Shown: positions 8,839 to 17,454 of the stretch, piece by piece
How positions within the stretch are numbered: the stretch's first letter is position 1
Layout of the letters: every line of letters starts with the position of its first letter
From: Curvibacter sp. AEP1-3
Lineage (GTDB): Bacteria; Pseudomonadota; Gammaproteobacteria; Burkholderiales; Burkholderiaceae_C
DNA: 64,000 nt
Direction: 5' to 3'
Assembly: GCF_002163715.1 (NCBI RefSeq)
Contig: NZ_CP015698.1
Span: 3,264,201-3,328,200, forward strand
The notes under the pieces: model-generated
Database searches by the model: none
The model's input: only the letters and a program-made list of their open reading frames with translations
Told to the model about the DNA's origin: nothing
Made by a program: the position numbers and the translations under genes

Positions 8839-9351
8839 TTAGCGGGGTTTGAGGACCATGTGGTCTTTGTTGAGCGTGATGTCGAACTTGGACAGAAAGG
8901 ACTGGCCCAGGAGCGCTTCGTTGTCCTCCCCTCCGTGCAGGCCCACACCGATCTTGATGTTGCGCGCGTCCACCGGGCCGATTGAAAGGCTCGCCCCATC
9001 GACCACGAGCCCGGGGCGATCTCCGTTGGCGGTGCGGAAGGTGGTGGGGGTGCCACCGGTCAGCCCGGCCTTGCGCGCAAACGCTTCGCTCACCGTGACC
9101 AGCGACGCACCGGTATCCACCAGAAACGTGACTTCCACGCCCTGAATGCGGCCTAGGGTGTAGAAATGTCCGTCCAGGGCGCGCGGGATGATCAGGTCGC
9201 CATTGGCCAGCACTTGGGCCTTTTTGGGCTGCAGGTAGACGCTCATGCCGGCATACAGCAGGCCCATCACCACGCACCAAAAAACGATGAGCGGAATCAG
9301 CCCCATCTGGCGGGGCGCGGTAGCGTCCCCATCCCGGTCTTGAGGGCCCAT
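8839..9351 (-). CDS. Membrane-anchored retropepsin-like aspartic protease (TIGR02281 type)
   Basis: This 170-residue protein has one N-terminal transmembrane helix (about residues 17-38, [17 protein letters not shown]) and a clan AA aspartyl protease domain. The active-site DTGAS motif is at 79-83, and a GxxFLxKF segment near 150 resembles the second conserved block of the family. Retroviral-type proteases act as dimers. The helix should place the domain in the periplasm. Its substrate is unknown. TTG and GTG codons precede ATG 9351; I chose the ATG although no clear ribosome site is visible. The DUF3297 gene lies 18 bp upstream on the same strand, so the two are probably cotranscribed. Confidence 0.8.
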   Translation of the reverse strand: MGPQDRDGDATAPRQMGLIPLIVFWCVVMGLLYAGMSVYLQPKKAQVLANGDLIIPRALDGHFYTLGRIQGVEVTFLVDTGASLVTVSEAFARKAGLTGGTPTTFRTANGDRPGLVVDGASLSIGPVDARNIKIGVGLHGGEDNEALLGQSFLSKFDITLNKDHMVLKPR

Positions 9352-9369
9352 CACCAAGAGGTGGTTGCG

Positions 9370-9618
9370 TTAGCGGTAAAAGGCTTCAACCTTGCCCTTG
9401 AGCTTGATCAGCAGGGGCTTGCCTTTGCGGTCCACGGTCTTGCCGGCGGGCACTTTGATCCAGCCTTCGCTGACGCAGTATTCCTCCACGTCCATGCGCT
9501 CTTTGTCGTTGAAGCGGATGCCGATGTCGTGCTCGAACACGGCAGCCACATGGTGGGGGCTGCGGGGGTCGATAGACAGGTGGTCGGGCAGGGCGGGGCG
9601 TTCAGTCGTGTTTGTCAT
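9370..9618 (-). CDS. DUF3297 family protein
   Basis: The 82-residue soluble protein matches the DUF3297 pattern: HLSIDPRSPHH near residues 13-23, GIRFNDKERMDVEEYC near 33-48, and a basic end around RKGKPLLIKLKGKVEAFYR. The family is small, conserved in Proteobacteria and uncharacterised. I chose ATG 9618 because the conserved family sequence begins just after it; a longer frame would run into the upstream GGDEF/EAL gene, whose stop is 39 bp away. The protease gene follows closely downstream. Confidence 0.85.
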   Translation of the reverse strand: MTNTTERPALPDHLSIDPRSPHHVAAVFEHDIGIRFNDKERMDVEEYCVSEGWIKVPAGKTVDRKGKPLLIKLKGKVEAFYR

Positions 9619-9656
9619 GGCCCGTATTTTCTCATTCCCGGACGGTTGGCTTCGCG

Positions 9657-11657
9657 CTATGCCCGCACTCTCTGTACAAAAGCTGTTGCAGGCAAGGGTT
9701 TTGCAAACAGATAGCCCTGATATTGTCCAATGCCCTGGGTCTGCACCCACTCCAATTGGGCCGGGGTTTCCACCCCTTCAGCCACGATGTGCAGTTGCAT
9801 CAGCCGGCACATGGACACAATGAGCTCGGCCACCGGGCGGTTGGCCTCGATGTCCTGCACAAAGGTTTTGTCCACTTTCAGCACTTGAATCGGAAAACGG
9901 TTCAGGTAGGCCAGGTTGGAGTAGCCGGTGCCGAAGTCGTCCACGCTGATGGAGAAGCCCATGCGCCGCAAATCGTCCAGCGTTTCATGGGTGTGGGGCG
10001 CCACTCCGAGCAGCATGGACTCGGTGAGCTCCAGCTCCAGCCGCGCGGGCTGCGCCGCAGTGGCAGTGACGATGCGGGCCAAGCGGTTCAGCAGCTCCGG
10101 GTCACGGAACTGGCGGGGCGAGAGATTGACGGAAATCTTCAGGTCCAAGCCTTCACGGGCCCACTGCACTTGCTGCCGCGCAGCCTGCTCAAACACCCAG
10201 TCGCCCAGGGCGTTGATCATGCCCGTGCTCTCGCAGGTCGGAATAAAGGTGTCCGGCCCTACCAGCCCGCGCTGCGGGTGGTTCCAGCGGATCAGCGCTT
10301 CCGCCCCGCGCACCTGGCCGGTGGCCACGTCCACGCGTGGCTGGTAGTACAGCTCAAACTCCTGCCGCGCCAGGGCGTGGCGCAGTTCGGATTCCAGCTC
10401 CAGCCGCTGTTGCACGCGCTGCGCCATGGGCGACTCGAAGATGTTGAGGGCGTTGCGGCCGCTCTCTTTGGCGCTGTACATGGCGAGGTCGGCATTGCGC
10501 AGCAGGGTATCCAGCTCCTTGCCGTGCTCGGGGTAAAAGCTCACACCCACACTGGGCGTGACGATGACTTCCGCACCATGGATATGAATGGGTTGCGCGA
10601 CCGTGCTGCTCAGGCGCCTGCGTACCAGGTCGACTTCTTCGCGGATGTTGTGGGACACCATCAGGATGAGGAATTCATCTCCACCCAGCCGGGCCACCAT
10701 GTCGCTGCTGCGGGTGATGGCCCGCAGGCGCTCGGCCACCTGCACCAGCAGGGCGTCACCCGCCGCGTGGCCCAAGGTGTCGTTGATGTCCTTGAAGTGA
10801 TCGAGGTCGATGTAGATCAGTGCAGCCTCGGTAGCGCCTTCTCCCATGTCACGCAAGGTGTCGGCAAAGCGCTGCATCACATGGCTGCGATTGGGCAGGC
10901 CGGTCAGGGAGTCGTGCCGAGCGAGGTACTGCGAGTGGTCTTGCGCATGCTTGATGGCGGTGACATCGACTTCGCTCATGAGCACTGCGTCGCGCCCGGT
11001 TACCGCATCGCGGCACAGGCGGACCGACACCTCGTGCCAGCGCAGGTTGCGGGTGGTGTGGGCGGGCAGTGTCAGTGTGGCTTCACCATGCAGTTCCAGC
11101 ATGGCCAGCATGCGCTCCAGCGCTTCGATGTCCTGAAAGCGCTCGGCCATGCGCATGTTGAGGTTGGGCACCGATTCGCGCGCAGCCGGATTGCGGTAGA
11201 GCACCACGCCTTCCCGGTCATAAAGTGTGATCATCACATCGGTGTGCAGCAGGGCCTCTACCGAGCGCAGTGCCTCGGGACGGTCCGGTTCAATGATGCG
11301 GCTTTCGCACAGCATGGCCATGCGCCCGTCTGTCAGGCGGATGCCGCTGAGCTGCATGTTCATGGACACCGGTACGCCGGCGGGGTAGATGGTCCACTGC
11401 TCGCTGAAGCTGGCGCCGTGCTGCGCAAAGTCGCTTTGGTATTGCCGCAGCCGTTTGGCTACCGAGGCGGACATGTCCACCCCCATATCGCGGCTGCACA
11501 GCTCTGGCAGTCCCTGCGCGCGCCAGAGGGTGAGTGCCGCATCGTTGGCCCAGTGCACCCGGCTCTTGTCAATGTCGAACACCCAGATCGGCAGGCTGAT
11601 GCGCTCCAGCAAGCGGAAGTGCTGCCTGCGTGCCTCCAGCTCTTCGCTTGTCAGCAT
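9657..11657 (-). CDS. PAS-GGDEF-EAL protein (cyclic-di-GMP turnover)
   Basis: The 666-residue protein has two PAS-like sensor regions (about 15-125 and 130-240), then a GGDEF domain (about 245-405) with an intact GGDEF at 325-329, and an EAL domain (about 420-660) with EAL at 453-455 and DDFGTGYSNL at 573-582. The motifs needed for both cyclic-di-GMP synthesis and hydrolysis are present, so the net activity cannot be read from sequence. No transmembrane segment or signal peptide is evident, so sensing is probably cytosolic. It is the first gene of a minus-strand run; the Crp/Fnr gene lies 41 bp upstream on the same strand. Cyclic-di-GMP could link to the glycan locus downstream, which is speculative. 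Confidence 0.93.
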   Translation of the reverse strand: MLTSEELEARRQHFRLLERISLPIWVFDIDKSRVHWANDAALTLWRAQGLPELCSRDMGVDMSASVAKRLRQYQSDFAQHGASFSEQWTIYPAGVPVSMNMQLSGIRLTDGRMAMLCESRIIEPDRPEALRSVEALLHTDVMITLYDREGVVLYRNPAARESVPNLNMRMAERFQDIEALERMLAMLELHGEATLTLPAHTTRNLRWHEVSVRLCRDAVTGRDAVLMSEVDVTAIKHAQDHSQYLARHDSLTGLPNRSHVMQRFADTLRDMGEGATEAALIYIDLDHFKDINDTLGHAAGDALLVQVAERLRAITRSSDMVARLGGDEFLILMVSHNIREEVDLVRRRLSSTVAQPIHIHGAEVIVTPSVGVSFYPEHGKELDTLLRNADLAMYSAKESGRNALNIFESPMAQRVQQRLELESELRHALARQEFELYYQPRVDVATGQVRGAEALIRWNHPQRGLVGPDTFIPTCESTGMINALGDWVFEQAARQQVQWAREGLDLKISVNLSPRQFRDPELLNRLARIVTATAAQPARLELELTESMLLGVAPHTHETLDDLRRMGFSISVDDFGTGYSNLAYLNRFPIQVLKVDKTFVQDIEANRPVAELIVSMCRLMQLHIVAEGVETPAQLEWVQTQGIGQYQGYLFAKPLPATAFVQRVRA

Positions 11658-11698
11658 AGTGGTTCCCTGTTGTTGGCTCGTATCTTAGAGGAGGGGCA

Positions 11699-12442
11699 TC
11701 AGGGCAGCTGGCGGGTGAATACTTTGGAGCGCAGGGCTTGTAAATCCAAGACACGCAGTCCGCCGTATTCCACCTTGATGAAGCCTTGCGCCTCCAGGGC
11801 GTTGAGTGCTTCATTGACCCGTTGGCGCGAGAGGCCGGCCAGGTACGCCAGCTCCTGCTGGGTGATGCGCAGCACCTCCCCGACGCCAGGGTACAGCACG
11901 GGGTTGAACAGCGAGGCCAGACTGCGGGCGACCCGGATGTCGGGGTTGGTCATGCGGTCGATTTCGCGTGCAGCGATGAACTGACCCAGGCGCTCATTGA
12001 GTTGGTTCATCACAAAGCGGTTGAAAGCAATCGAGTGGTCCAGTAGCCAATGAAAGGTATCCACATGCAGCCCCGCCACTAGGCTCTTGCGCAGGGCCTG
12101 AATGTTGTAACGGTAGGTCTCGCGCTTGAGTGCAGTGCCCTCACCGAACCAACCTCCGGGCGGAACACCGGTGAAGGTCATGGTCTGGCCTTCTGCGTTG
12201 TCAGTGCTCATCTTCAGCAGGCCGTCAATCACGCCGAACCAGTAGGTCACCGGGCGCCCCATGCGGCACATGTATTCGCCCGGTGCGGCCTCTGCAATGC
12301 GCAGGTCATCGACGGCGCGTTCCCGGTCGGTGGGGGCCAGCAAGTGCAGCCACGGAATGGCGTCCAACTCAGCGTCAGTCAGGGGGCGACGACGCTGGTG
12401 CAGCGTGGCTTCAGAGGCGTGTGCAGTGCGTGTGTGGGGCAT
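11699..12442 (-). CDS. Crp/Fnr-family transcriptional regulator
   Basis: The 247-residue protein has a cyclic-nucleotide-binding-type beta-roll (about residues 25-145), a long dimerisation helix (about 145-185) and a C-terminal winged helix-turn-helix with TQQELAYLAGLSRQRVNEAL near 193-212. The four Cys typical of an Fnr iron-sulphur cluster are not visible, so it is probably not an oxygen sensor of the classical kind. It is divergent from the acyl-CoA synthetase/Liv operon over a 175-bp region that contains a perfect dyad at 12517-12534, which makes it a candidate regulator of that operon. The effector is unknown. Confidence 0.88.
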   Translation of the reverse strand: MPHTRTAHASEATLHQRRRPLTDAELDAIPWLHLLAPTDRERAVDDLRIAEAAPGEYMCRMGRPVTYWFGVIDGLLKMSTDNAEGQTMTFTGVPPGGWFGEGTALKRETYRYNIQALRKSLVAGLHVDTFHWLLDHSIAFNRFVMNQLNERLGQFIAAREIDRMTNPDIRVARSLASLFNPVLYPGVGEVLRITQQELAYLAGLSRQRVNEALNALEAQGFIKVEYGGLRVLDLQALRSKVFTRQLP

Positions 12443-12516
12443 GGTGAAAGCTTCATGTAACCCGCGTGTAAGTTGCCGTTCAGCGAAGGGAAAACACCTA
12501 CCGAGATTCGTCTGAA

Positions 12517-12534
12517 TTGTCGTCCAAACGACAA
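12517..12534. promoter_or_regulatory. Dyad in the divergent promoter region, candidate Crp/Fnr-type operator
   Basis: TTGTCGT and ACGACAA form perfect 7-bp arms separated by four bases. The arm size and spacing resemble Fnr/Crp-type sites (TTGAT-N4-ATCAA). It lies 74 bp upstream of the regulator start and 83 bp upstream of the acyl-CoA synthetase start. That the neighbouring regulator binds it is an inference. Confidence 0.5.
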
Positions 12535-12617
12535 CCTGACGTCAAACGCCGTCCTACCATTCGCCCCATACCAAAGTCCGCGACCAGCATGCAGCGGGCA
12601 TAACGAGGTGACACGCA

Positions 12618-14570
12618 ATGGGTACGCACACGACATTTCCGCAGCTTCTGCTGCAGCACGCGAGTCAGCGCCCGCAGGCCGCTGCCATGCGCGAAAAGGA
12701 ATACGGCATCTGGCAATCACTGAGCTGGGGCGACCTGGCCGTGATGGTGGAGCATCTCGCCGCCGGGCTGCATCAAGCTGGTTTGCAGCGCGGTGATCAC
12801 ATGGTCGTAGTGGGCGCCAACCGCCCCCGCCTGTACGCCACCATGCTGGCAGTCCAAAGCCTGGGCGCTGTGCCTATTCCGCTCTACCAGGATGCTGCAG
12901 CCCCTGAGTGCGTGTTCCCTATCAATAACGCTGAAGTGCGCTTTGCATTCGCTGAAGACCAGGAGCAGGTCGACAAGCTGCTGGAGGTGCGCGAGCAGTG
13001 CCCCCAGCTCCAGCACATTTACTTTGACGACCCCCGCGGCCTGCGGAACTACGACCAGCCGGGGTTGGCTGGCATGGACGAGTTGCAAGCCGCCGGCAAG
13101 GCATTCGCAGCGATTCACCCGGCGTTCTTCCGCGATGAAGTGGCCAAAATCACGCATACCGACGTGGCTGCCATGTTCTTCACCTCGGGTACCACAGGCA
13201 ACCCCAAGGGCGTGGTGCATACCCATGACTCCTTGCTCAACCGGGCACGTGCAGGCGCGGAGTTCGACAAGCTCACGAGTGCCGAGGAAGTGCTGGCGTA
13301 CATGCCCCCTGCATGGATCGGCCAGAACATCTTTAGCTACGCCCAGTGGTTGTCCTGCGGCTATGTGGTGAATTGCCCTGAGAGCAGCGCGACGGCCACT
13401 ATCGATTTGAAAGAAATCGGCCCGACCTATTACTTTGCACCGCCAAGGGTGTTTGAGGGCATGCTCACCAGCGTGATGATCCGCATGGAAGATGCGGGCA
13501 GCATCAAGCGCAACATGTTCCATTACTTCATGAACGTGGCCAAGCGTGTGGGCCCTGCATTGATGGATGGGCTGGAGGTGTCGGGTGCAGACCGGGCCTT
13601 GTATGCCCTGGGCAATGTGTTTGTGTATGGCCCCTTGCGAAACACCCTGGGCCTCAGCCGCGTGCGCGTGGCCTATACCGCCGGTGAAGCCATCGGCCCG
13701 GACCTGTTTACCTTCTACCGCTCCATCGGCATCAATCTCAAGCAGCTCTACGGATCTACCGAGACTGCGGTGTTTGTGTGCCTGCAGCCGGACAACCAGG
13801 CCCGCGCCGACACGGTGGGCATTCCCTGCGAAGGCGTGGAGATCAAAGTGGCTGAGAACGGCGAGATTCTGGTCAAGTCGCCCGGCCTGCTCAAGGAGTA
13901 CTACAAGAATCCAGCGGCGACTGCCGAGGTGTTGACGGCTGATGGCTGGTACCACACCAGTGACGCAGGCTTCATCGATTCGCACGGCCACCTGAAGATC
14001 ATCGACCGCGTCAAAGACGTGGGCCGCCTCAAAGGTGGTGCGTTCAACGATGCGATGTTTGCTCCCAAGTACGTGGAGAACAAGCTCAAGTTCTTCCAGC
14101 ACATCAAGGAAGTGGTGGCTTATGGTGATGGCCGCGAGAAGGTATGTGTGCTCATCAACATCGACTTTGATGCCGTAGGCAACTGGGCTGAGCGCCGCAA
14201 TCTGCCGTATGCCGGCTACACCGATCTGGCCCAGAAACCACAGGTGTACGACCTGATCAAAGAGTGTGTAGAGAAGGTCAACGCCGACCTGAGCGAGGAT
14301 GCGCTGCTTGCCGGCAGCCAGATCAGCCGCTTCCTGGTGCTGCACAAAGAGCTGGATGCAGACGATGGTGAATTGACCCGCACCAACAAGGTCCGCCGCG
14401 GCTTTATTGCCGAGAAGTACCAGGTGTTGGTGGATGCACTGTACGAGGGCAAGACCAGCCAGTTCATCGAGACCGTGGTGAAGTTTGAAGATGGCCGCAC
14501 CGGCAGCGTCAGCGCCACGCTGCGCATCGAAGACACCAAAACCTTTGCCCCCGTAAAGGCTGCAGCATGA
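12618..14570 (+). CDS. AMP-dependent acyl-CoA synthetase (long-chain type)
   Basis: The 650-residue protein should activate a carboxylic acid to its CoA thioester through an acyl-adenylate. The P-loop-like motif TSGTTGNPKG starts near residue 190; YGSTE near residue 378 and the YHTSDAG and DRVKD motifs of the C-terminal region fit the ANL superfamily, with resemblance to long-chain fatty acid CoA ligases (COG1022). A GAGGTG ribosome site precedes ATG 12618. The stop overlaps the LivG-type start by 4 bp (ATGA), so it heads the transporter operon. The substrate is probably whatever the transporter brings in; chain length or aromatic character cannot be read from sequence. Confidence 0.88.
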   Translation: MGTHTTFPQLLLQHASQRPQAAAMREKEYGIWQSLSWGDLAVMVEHLAAGLHQAGLQRGDHMVVVGANRPRLYATMLAVQSLGAVPIPLYQDAAAPECVFPINNAEVRFAFAEDQEQVDKLLEVREQCPQLQHIYFDDPRGLRNYDQPGLAGMDELQAAGKAFAAIHPAFFRDEVAKITHTDVAAMFFTSGTTGNPKGVVHTHDSLLNRARAGAEFDKLTSAEEVLAYMPPAWIGQNIFSYAQWLSCGYVVNCPESSATATIDLKEIGPTYYFAPPRVFEGMLTSVMIRMEDAGSIKRNMFHYFMNVAKRVGPALMDGLEVSGADRALYALGNVFVYGPLRNTLGLSRVRVAYTAGEAIGPDLFTFYRSIGINLKQLYGSTETAVFVCLQPDNQARADTVGIPCEGVEIKVAENGEILVKSPGLLKEYYKNPAATAEVLTADGWYHTSDAGFIDSHGHLKIIDRVKDVGRLKGGAFNDAMFAPKYVENKLKFFQHIKEVVAYGDGREKVCVLINIDFDAVGNWAERRNLPYAGYTDLAQKPQVYDLIKECVEKVNADLSEDALLAGSQISRFLVLHKELDADDGELTRTNKVRRGFIAEKYQVLVDALYEGKTSQFIETVVKFEDGRTGSVSATLRIEDTKTFAPVKAAA

Positions 14571-15352
14571 GCGATAAAAAGATCGGCGACGTCATTCTGG
14601 ACGTCAAAAACATCTCCCTGCGTTTCGGCGGCGTGAAGGCGCTGACCGACATCAGCTTCGATGTGCGGGAACATGAGATTCGCGCCATCATCGGCCCCAA
14701 CGGCGCCGGCAAAAGCTCGATGCTGAACTGCATCAACGGGGTCTACTCCCCTCAGGAAGGTGCCATCACTTTCCGCGGGCAGCAGTTCAAGCACATGGAC
14801 AGCCACCAAGTGGCCACCATGGGTATCGGTCGCACCTTTCAGAACCTGGCCTTGTTCAAGGGCATGAGCGTGCTGGACAACATCATGTCCGGGCGCAACC
14901 TCAAGATCAAAAGCAACATCCTGATGCAGGCCCTGCGCATCGGCCCGGCCGAGCGGGAAGAGATCCAGCACCGCGAGGCGGTGGAGCGCATCATCGATTT
15001 CCTGGAAATCCAGGCCTACCGCAAGACGCCTGTGGGCCAGTTGCCCTACGGTCTGCAAAAGCGGGTGGACTTGGGTCGTGCACTGGCGATGGAGCCCCAA
15101 GTCCTCCTGCTCGACGAGCCGATGGCCGGCATGAACGTCGAAGAGAAGCAGGACATGTGCCGCTTTGTGCTCGATGTGAATGACGAGTTTGGCACGACGG
15201 TAGTGTTGATCGAGCACGACATGGGCGTGGTCATGGACATCAGCGACCGGGTGGTGGTGCTGGACTACGGCAAAAAAATCGGCGATGGCACCCCGGATGA
15301 AGTGCGCAACAACGCAGACGTGATCAGCGCCTACCTCGGCACCAGCCACTGA
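14567..15352 (+). CDS. Branched-chain-type ABC transporter ATP-binding protein (LivG-like)
   Basis: The 261-residue cytosolic ATPase subunit has Walker A GPNGAGKSS near residues 43-51, a Q-loop in RTFQNLALF, and Walker B LLLDEPMAG near 181-189. The C-terminal extension with a GDGTPDEVRNN motif is typical of LivG. The ABC signature segment reads LPYGLQKR rather than the usual LSxGQxR, a small departure. Start overlaps the preceding ligase stop by 4 bp. It should pair with the LivF-like ATPase at 18962. Confidence 0.93.
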   Translation: MSDKKIGDVILDVKNISLRFGGVKALTDISFDVREHEIRAIIGPNGAGKSSMLNCINGVYSPQEGAITFRGQQFKHMDSHQVATMGIGRTFQNLALFKGMSVLDNIMSGRNLKIKSNILMQALRIGPAEREEIQHREAVERIIDFLEIQAYRKTPVGQLPYGLQKRVDLGRALAMEPQVLLLDEPMAGMNVEEKQDMCRFVLDVNDEFGTTVVLIEHDMGVVMDISDRVVVLDYGKKIGDGTPDEVRNNADVISAYLGTSH

Positions 15353-15363
15353 AAGAAAACACC

Positions 15364-16293
15364 ATGGCTTTTTTCCTTGAAACCTTACTCGGCGGCCTGA
15401 TGGCCGGCATGTTGTATTCGCTGGTCGCGTTGGGCTTTGTGCTGATCTTCAAAGCCTCAGGCGTCTTTAACTTTGCCCAAGGTGCGATGGTGCTGTTTGC
15501 CGCTTTGGCGATGGCGCGCTTCGCGGAATGGATTCCTGTGTATCTGGGCATCACTTCCCCGGTGGCGGCCAACGTGCTGGCCTTTGTGGGTGCGGGCGTT
15601 GTGATGTTTGTGGTGGCCTGGATCATTGAGCGCTTGGTCTTGCGCCATCTGGTCAACCAGGAAGGCACCACCTTGCTGATGGCGACCCTGGGCATCACTT
15701 ACTTCATGGAAGGGCTGGGCCAAAGCATCTTCGGCAGCAGCATCTACAAGATCGATATAGGCATGCCCAAGGACCCGGTGATGATTCTGGAGAGCACCTT
15801 TGAAGGCGGCATCCTGATCAACAAGGAAGACTTTTATGCCGCCATCATCGCTGCTGCACTGGTGGCCCTGCTGAGCGTGTTTTTCCAGAAAACAGCAACG
15901 GGCCGCGCCCTGCGCGCCGTGGCGGATGACCACCAGGCTGCGCAGTCCATCGGTATTCCACTCAACCGCATCTGGGTCATCGTCTGGTGCGTAGCCGGCG
16001 TGGGGGCCCTGGTGGCGGGAATGATTTGGGGTAGCAAGCTGGGTGTGCAGTTTTCACTGACCACCGTGGCCTTGCGTGCGCTGCCGGTGGTGATCCTGGG
16101 GGGGTTGACCTCGGTACCCGGTGCCATCGTGGGCGGTCTGATCATCGGCGTGGGCGAGAAGCTGTCCGAGGTGTACCTCGGGCCTTATGTGGGTGGCGGT
16201 ATCGAGATCTGGTTCGCCTATGTGTTGGCGCTTGGTTTCCTGCTGATCCGGCCCCAGGGCTTGTTCGGCGAGAAGATCATCGACCGCGTTTGA
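15364..16293 (+). CDS. Branched-chain-type ABC transporter permease (LivH-like)
   Basis: The 309-residue integral membrane protein has about eight hydrophobic segments and the LivH hallmarks: LVALGFVLIFKASGVFNFAQGAM near the N-terminus, GRALRAVADD near residue 180, and VILGGLTSVPGA near residue 245. It would form the translocation channel with the LivM-like protein encoded 26 bp downstream. It starts 11 bp after the LivG-like stop. The substrate is not evident. Confidence 0.93.
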   Translation: MAFFLETLLGGLMAGMLYSLVALGFVLIFKASGVFNFAQGAMVLFAALAMARFAEWIPVYLGITSPVAANVLAFVGAGVVMFVVAWIIERLVLRHLVNQEGTTLLMATLGITYFMEGLGQSIFGSSIYKIDIGMPKDPVMILESTFEGGILINKEDFYAAIIAAALVALLSVFFQKTATGRALRAVADDHQAAQSIGIPLNRIWVIVWCVAGVGALVAGMIWGSKLGVQFSLTTVALRALPVVILGGLTSVPGAIVGGLIIGVGEKLSEVYLGPYVGGGIEIWFAYVLALGFLLIRPQGLFGEKIIDRV

Positions 16294-16319
16294 ACCCGTT
16301 ACAACGATAAGAGACAACC

Positions 16320-17396
16320 ATGTTCTACAGAGAAAACGGCCAATTCAAAACCACCTACCGTGCGGACCAGCAGATATTTCCCATTCTGCAAGACCGCATG
16401 GCCATCGCAGCCCTCTTGCTGGTGGGCTTTGCGCTGGTGCCCATGTTGGCCAGCGACTACCTGTTCCGGGCGATCCTGATTCCCTTCTTGATTTTCTCGC
16501 TGGCCGCTGTCGGCGTGAATATTCTGGTGGGCTTCTGCGGCCAGATTTCGCTGGGTTCCGGCGCTTTTATGGCGGTAGGCGCCTACGCGGCATACAACTT
16601 CTTTGTGCGCATTGAGGGCATGCCTTTGTTGGTCGCACTGCTGCTGGGTGGTGTGAGCTCAATGCTGTTCGGCATGGTCTTCGGGCTGCCCAGTTTGCGC
16701 GTCAAGGGCTTGTACCTCGCGGTGGCCACGCTGGCGGCTCAGTTTTTTGCGGACTGGATGTTCTTGCGCATTCAGTGGTTCACCAACAACTCGCCTTCGG
16801 GCTCGGTGTCGGTATCCAATTTGCAGGTATTCGGTCTCTCGCTGGAATCACCCCTGGCCAAGTACATCTTCTGTCTGTCGCTGCTCGTGGTGATTGCCTT
16901 GCTGGCCAAGAACCTGGTGCGTGGCGCCGTGGGACGTGAATGGATGGCGATCCGCGATATGGACGTGGCGGCTGCGGTGATCGGCATTCGCCCCATGTAC
17001 GCCAAGCTGAGTGCGTTCGCGGTGAGCTCTTTCATCGTGGGTGTCGCCGGTGCCTTGTGGGGCTTTATTTACCTCGGTGCCTGGGAGCCAGCAGCGTTCT
17101 CGGTGGACCAGTCGTTCCGACTGCTGTTCATGGTGATCATTGGCGGCATGGGCTCCATCATGGGCAGCTTCTTCGGTGCGGCTTTCATCGTGGTTTTGCC
17201 CATTTTCTTGAGTCAGTTCCTGCCTGCCTTGGCTGGTCTGTTCGGATTTGAGATCTCCACGGCCGCTGTCTCGCATGCCGAGCTGATGGTGTTCGGCGGT
17301 CTGATTGTCTGGTTCCTTATCGTCGAGCCCCACGGCCTGGCCAAGCTGTGGTCCATCGGCAAACAGAAATTGCGTTTGTGGCCTTTCCCTCACTGA
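16320..17396 (+). CDS. Branched-chain-type ABC transporter permease (LivM-like)
   Basis: The 358-residue membrane protein has a soluble N-terminal stretch of about 25 residues, then multiple hydrophobic helices. Family markers are GQISLGSGAFMAVGAY near residue 80, LRVKGLYLAVATLA near 125, and a REWMAIRDMDVAAAVIGI segment near 200, the cytosolic loop that contacts the ATPases. It follows the LivH-like gene by 26 bp and precedes the binding protein by 58 bp. Confidence 0.93.
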   Translation: MFYRENGQFKTTYRADQQIFPILQDRMAIAALLLVGFALVPMLASDYLFRAILIPFLIFSLAAVGVNILVGFCGQISLGSGAFMAVGAYAAYNFFVRIEGMPLLVALLLGGVSSMLFGMVFGLPSLRVKGLYLAVATLAAQFFADWMFLRIQWFTNNSPSGSVSVSNLQVFGLSLESPLAKYIFCLSLLVVIALLAKNLVRGAVGREWMAIRDMDVAAAVIGIRPMYAKLSAFAVSSFIVGVAGALWGFIYLGAWEPAAFSVDQSFRLLFMVIIGGMGSIMGSFFGAAFIVVLPIFLSQFLPALAGLFGFEISTAAVSHAELMVFGGLIVWFLIVEPHGLAKLWSIGKQKLRLWPFPH

Positions 17397-17454
17397 GGGA
17401 AGGTCAGGTTCCGTGTTTTCCCCGTGCTTCAACCACTTATTACAGGAGAGACAA

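Noticed and set aside
9612..11984. 790-codon open frame opposite the GGDEF/EAL gene
   Set aside because: It covers the antisense of three well-supported genes and its product (His/Gln/Gly-rich) matches no family I recognise.
12717..14345. 542-codon minus-strand frame opposite the acyl-CoA synthetase
   Set aside because: Antisense shadow of a strongly conserved enzyme; no ribosome site or recognisable motif.
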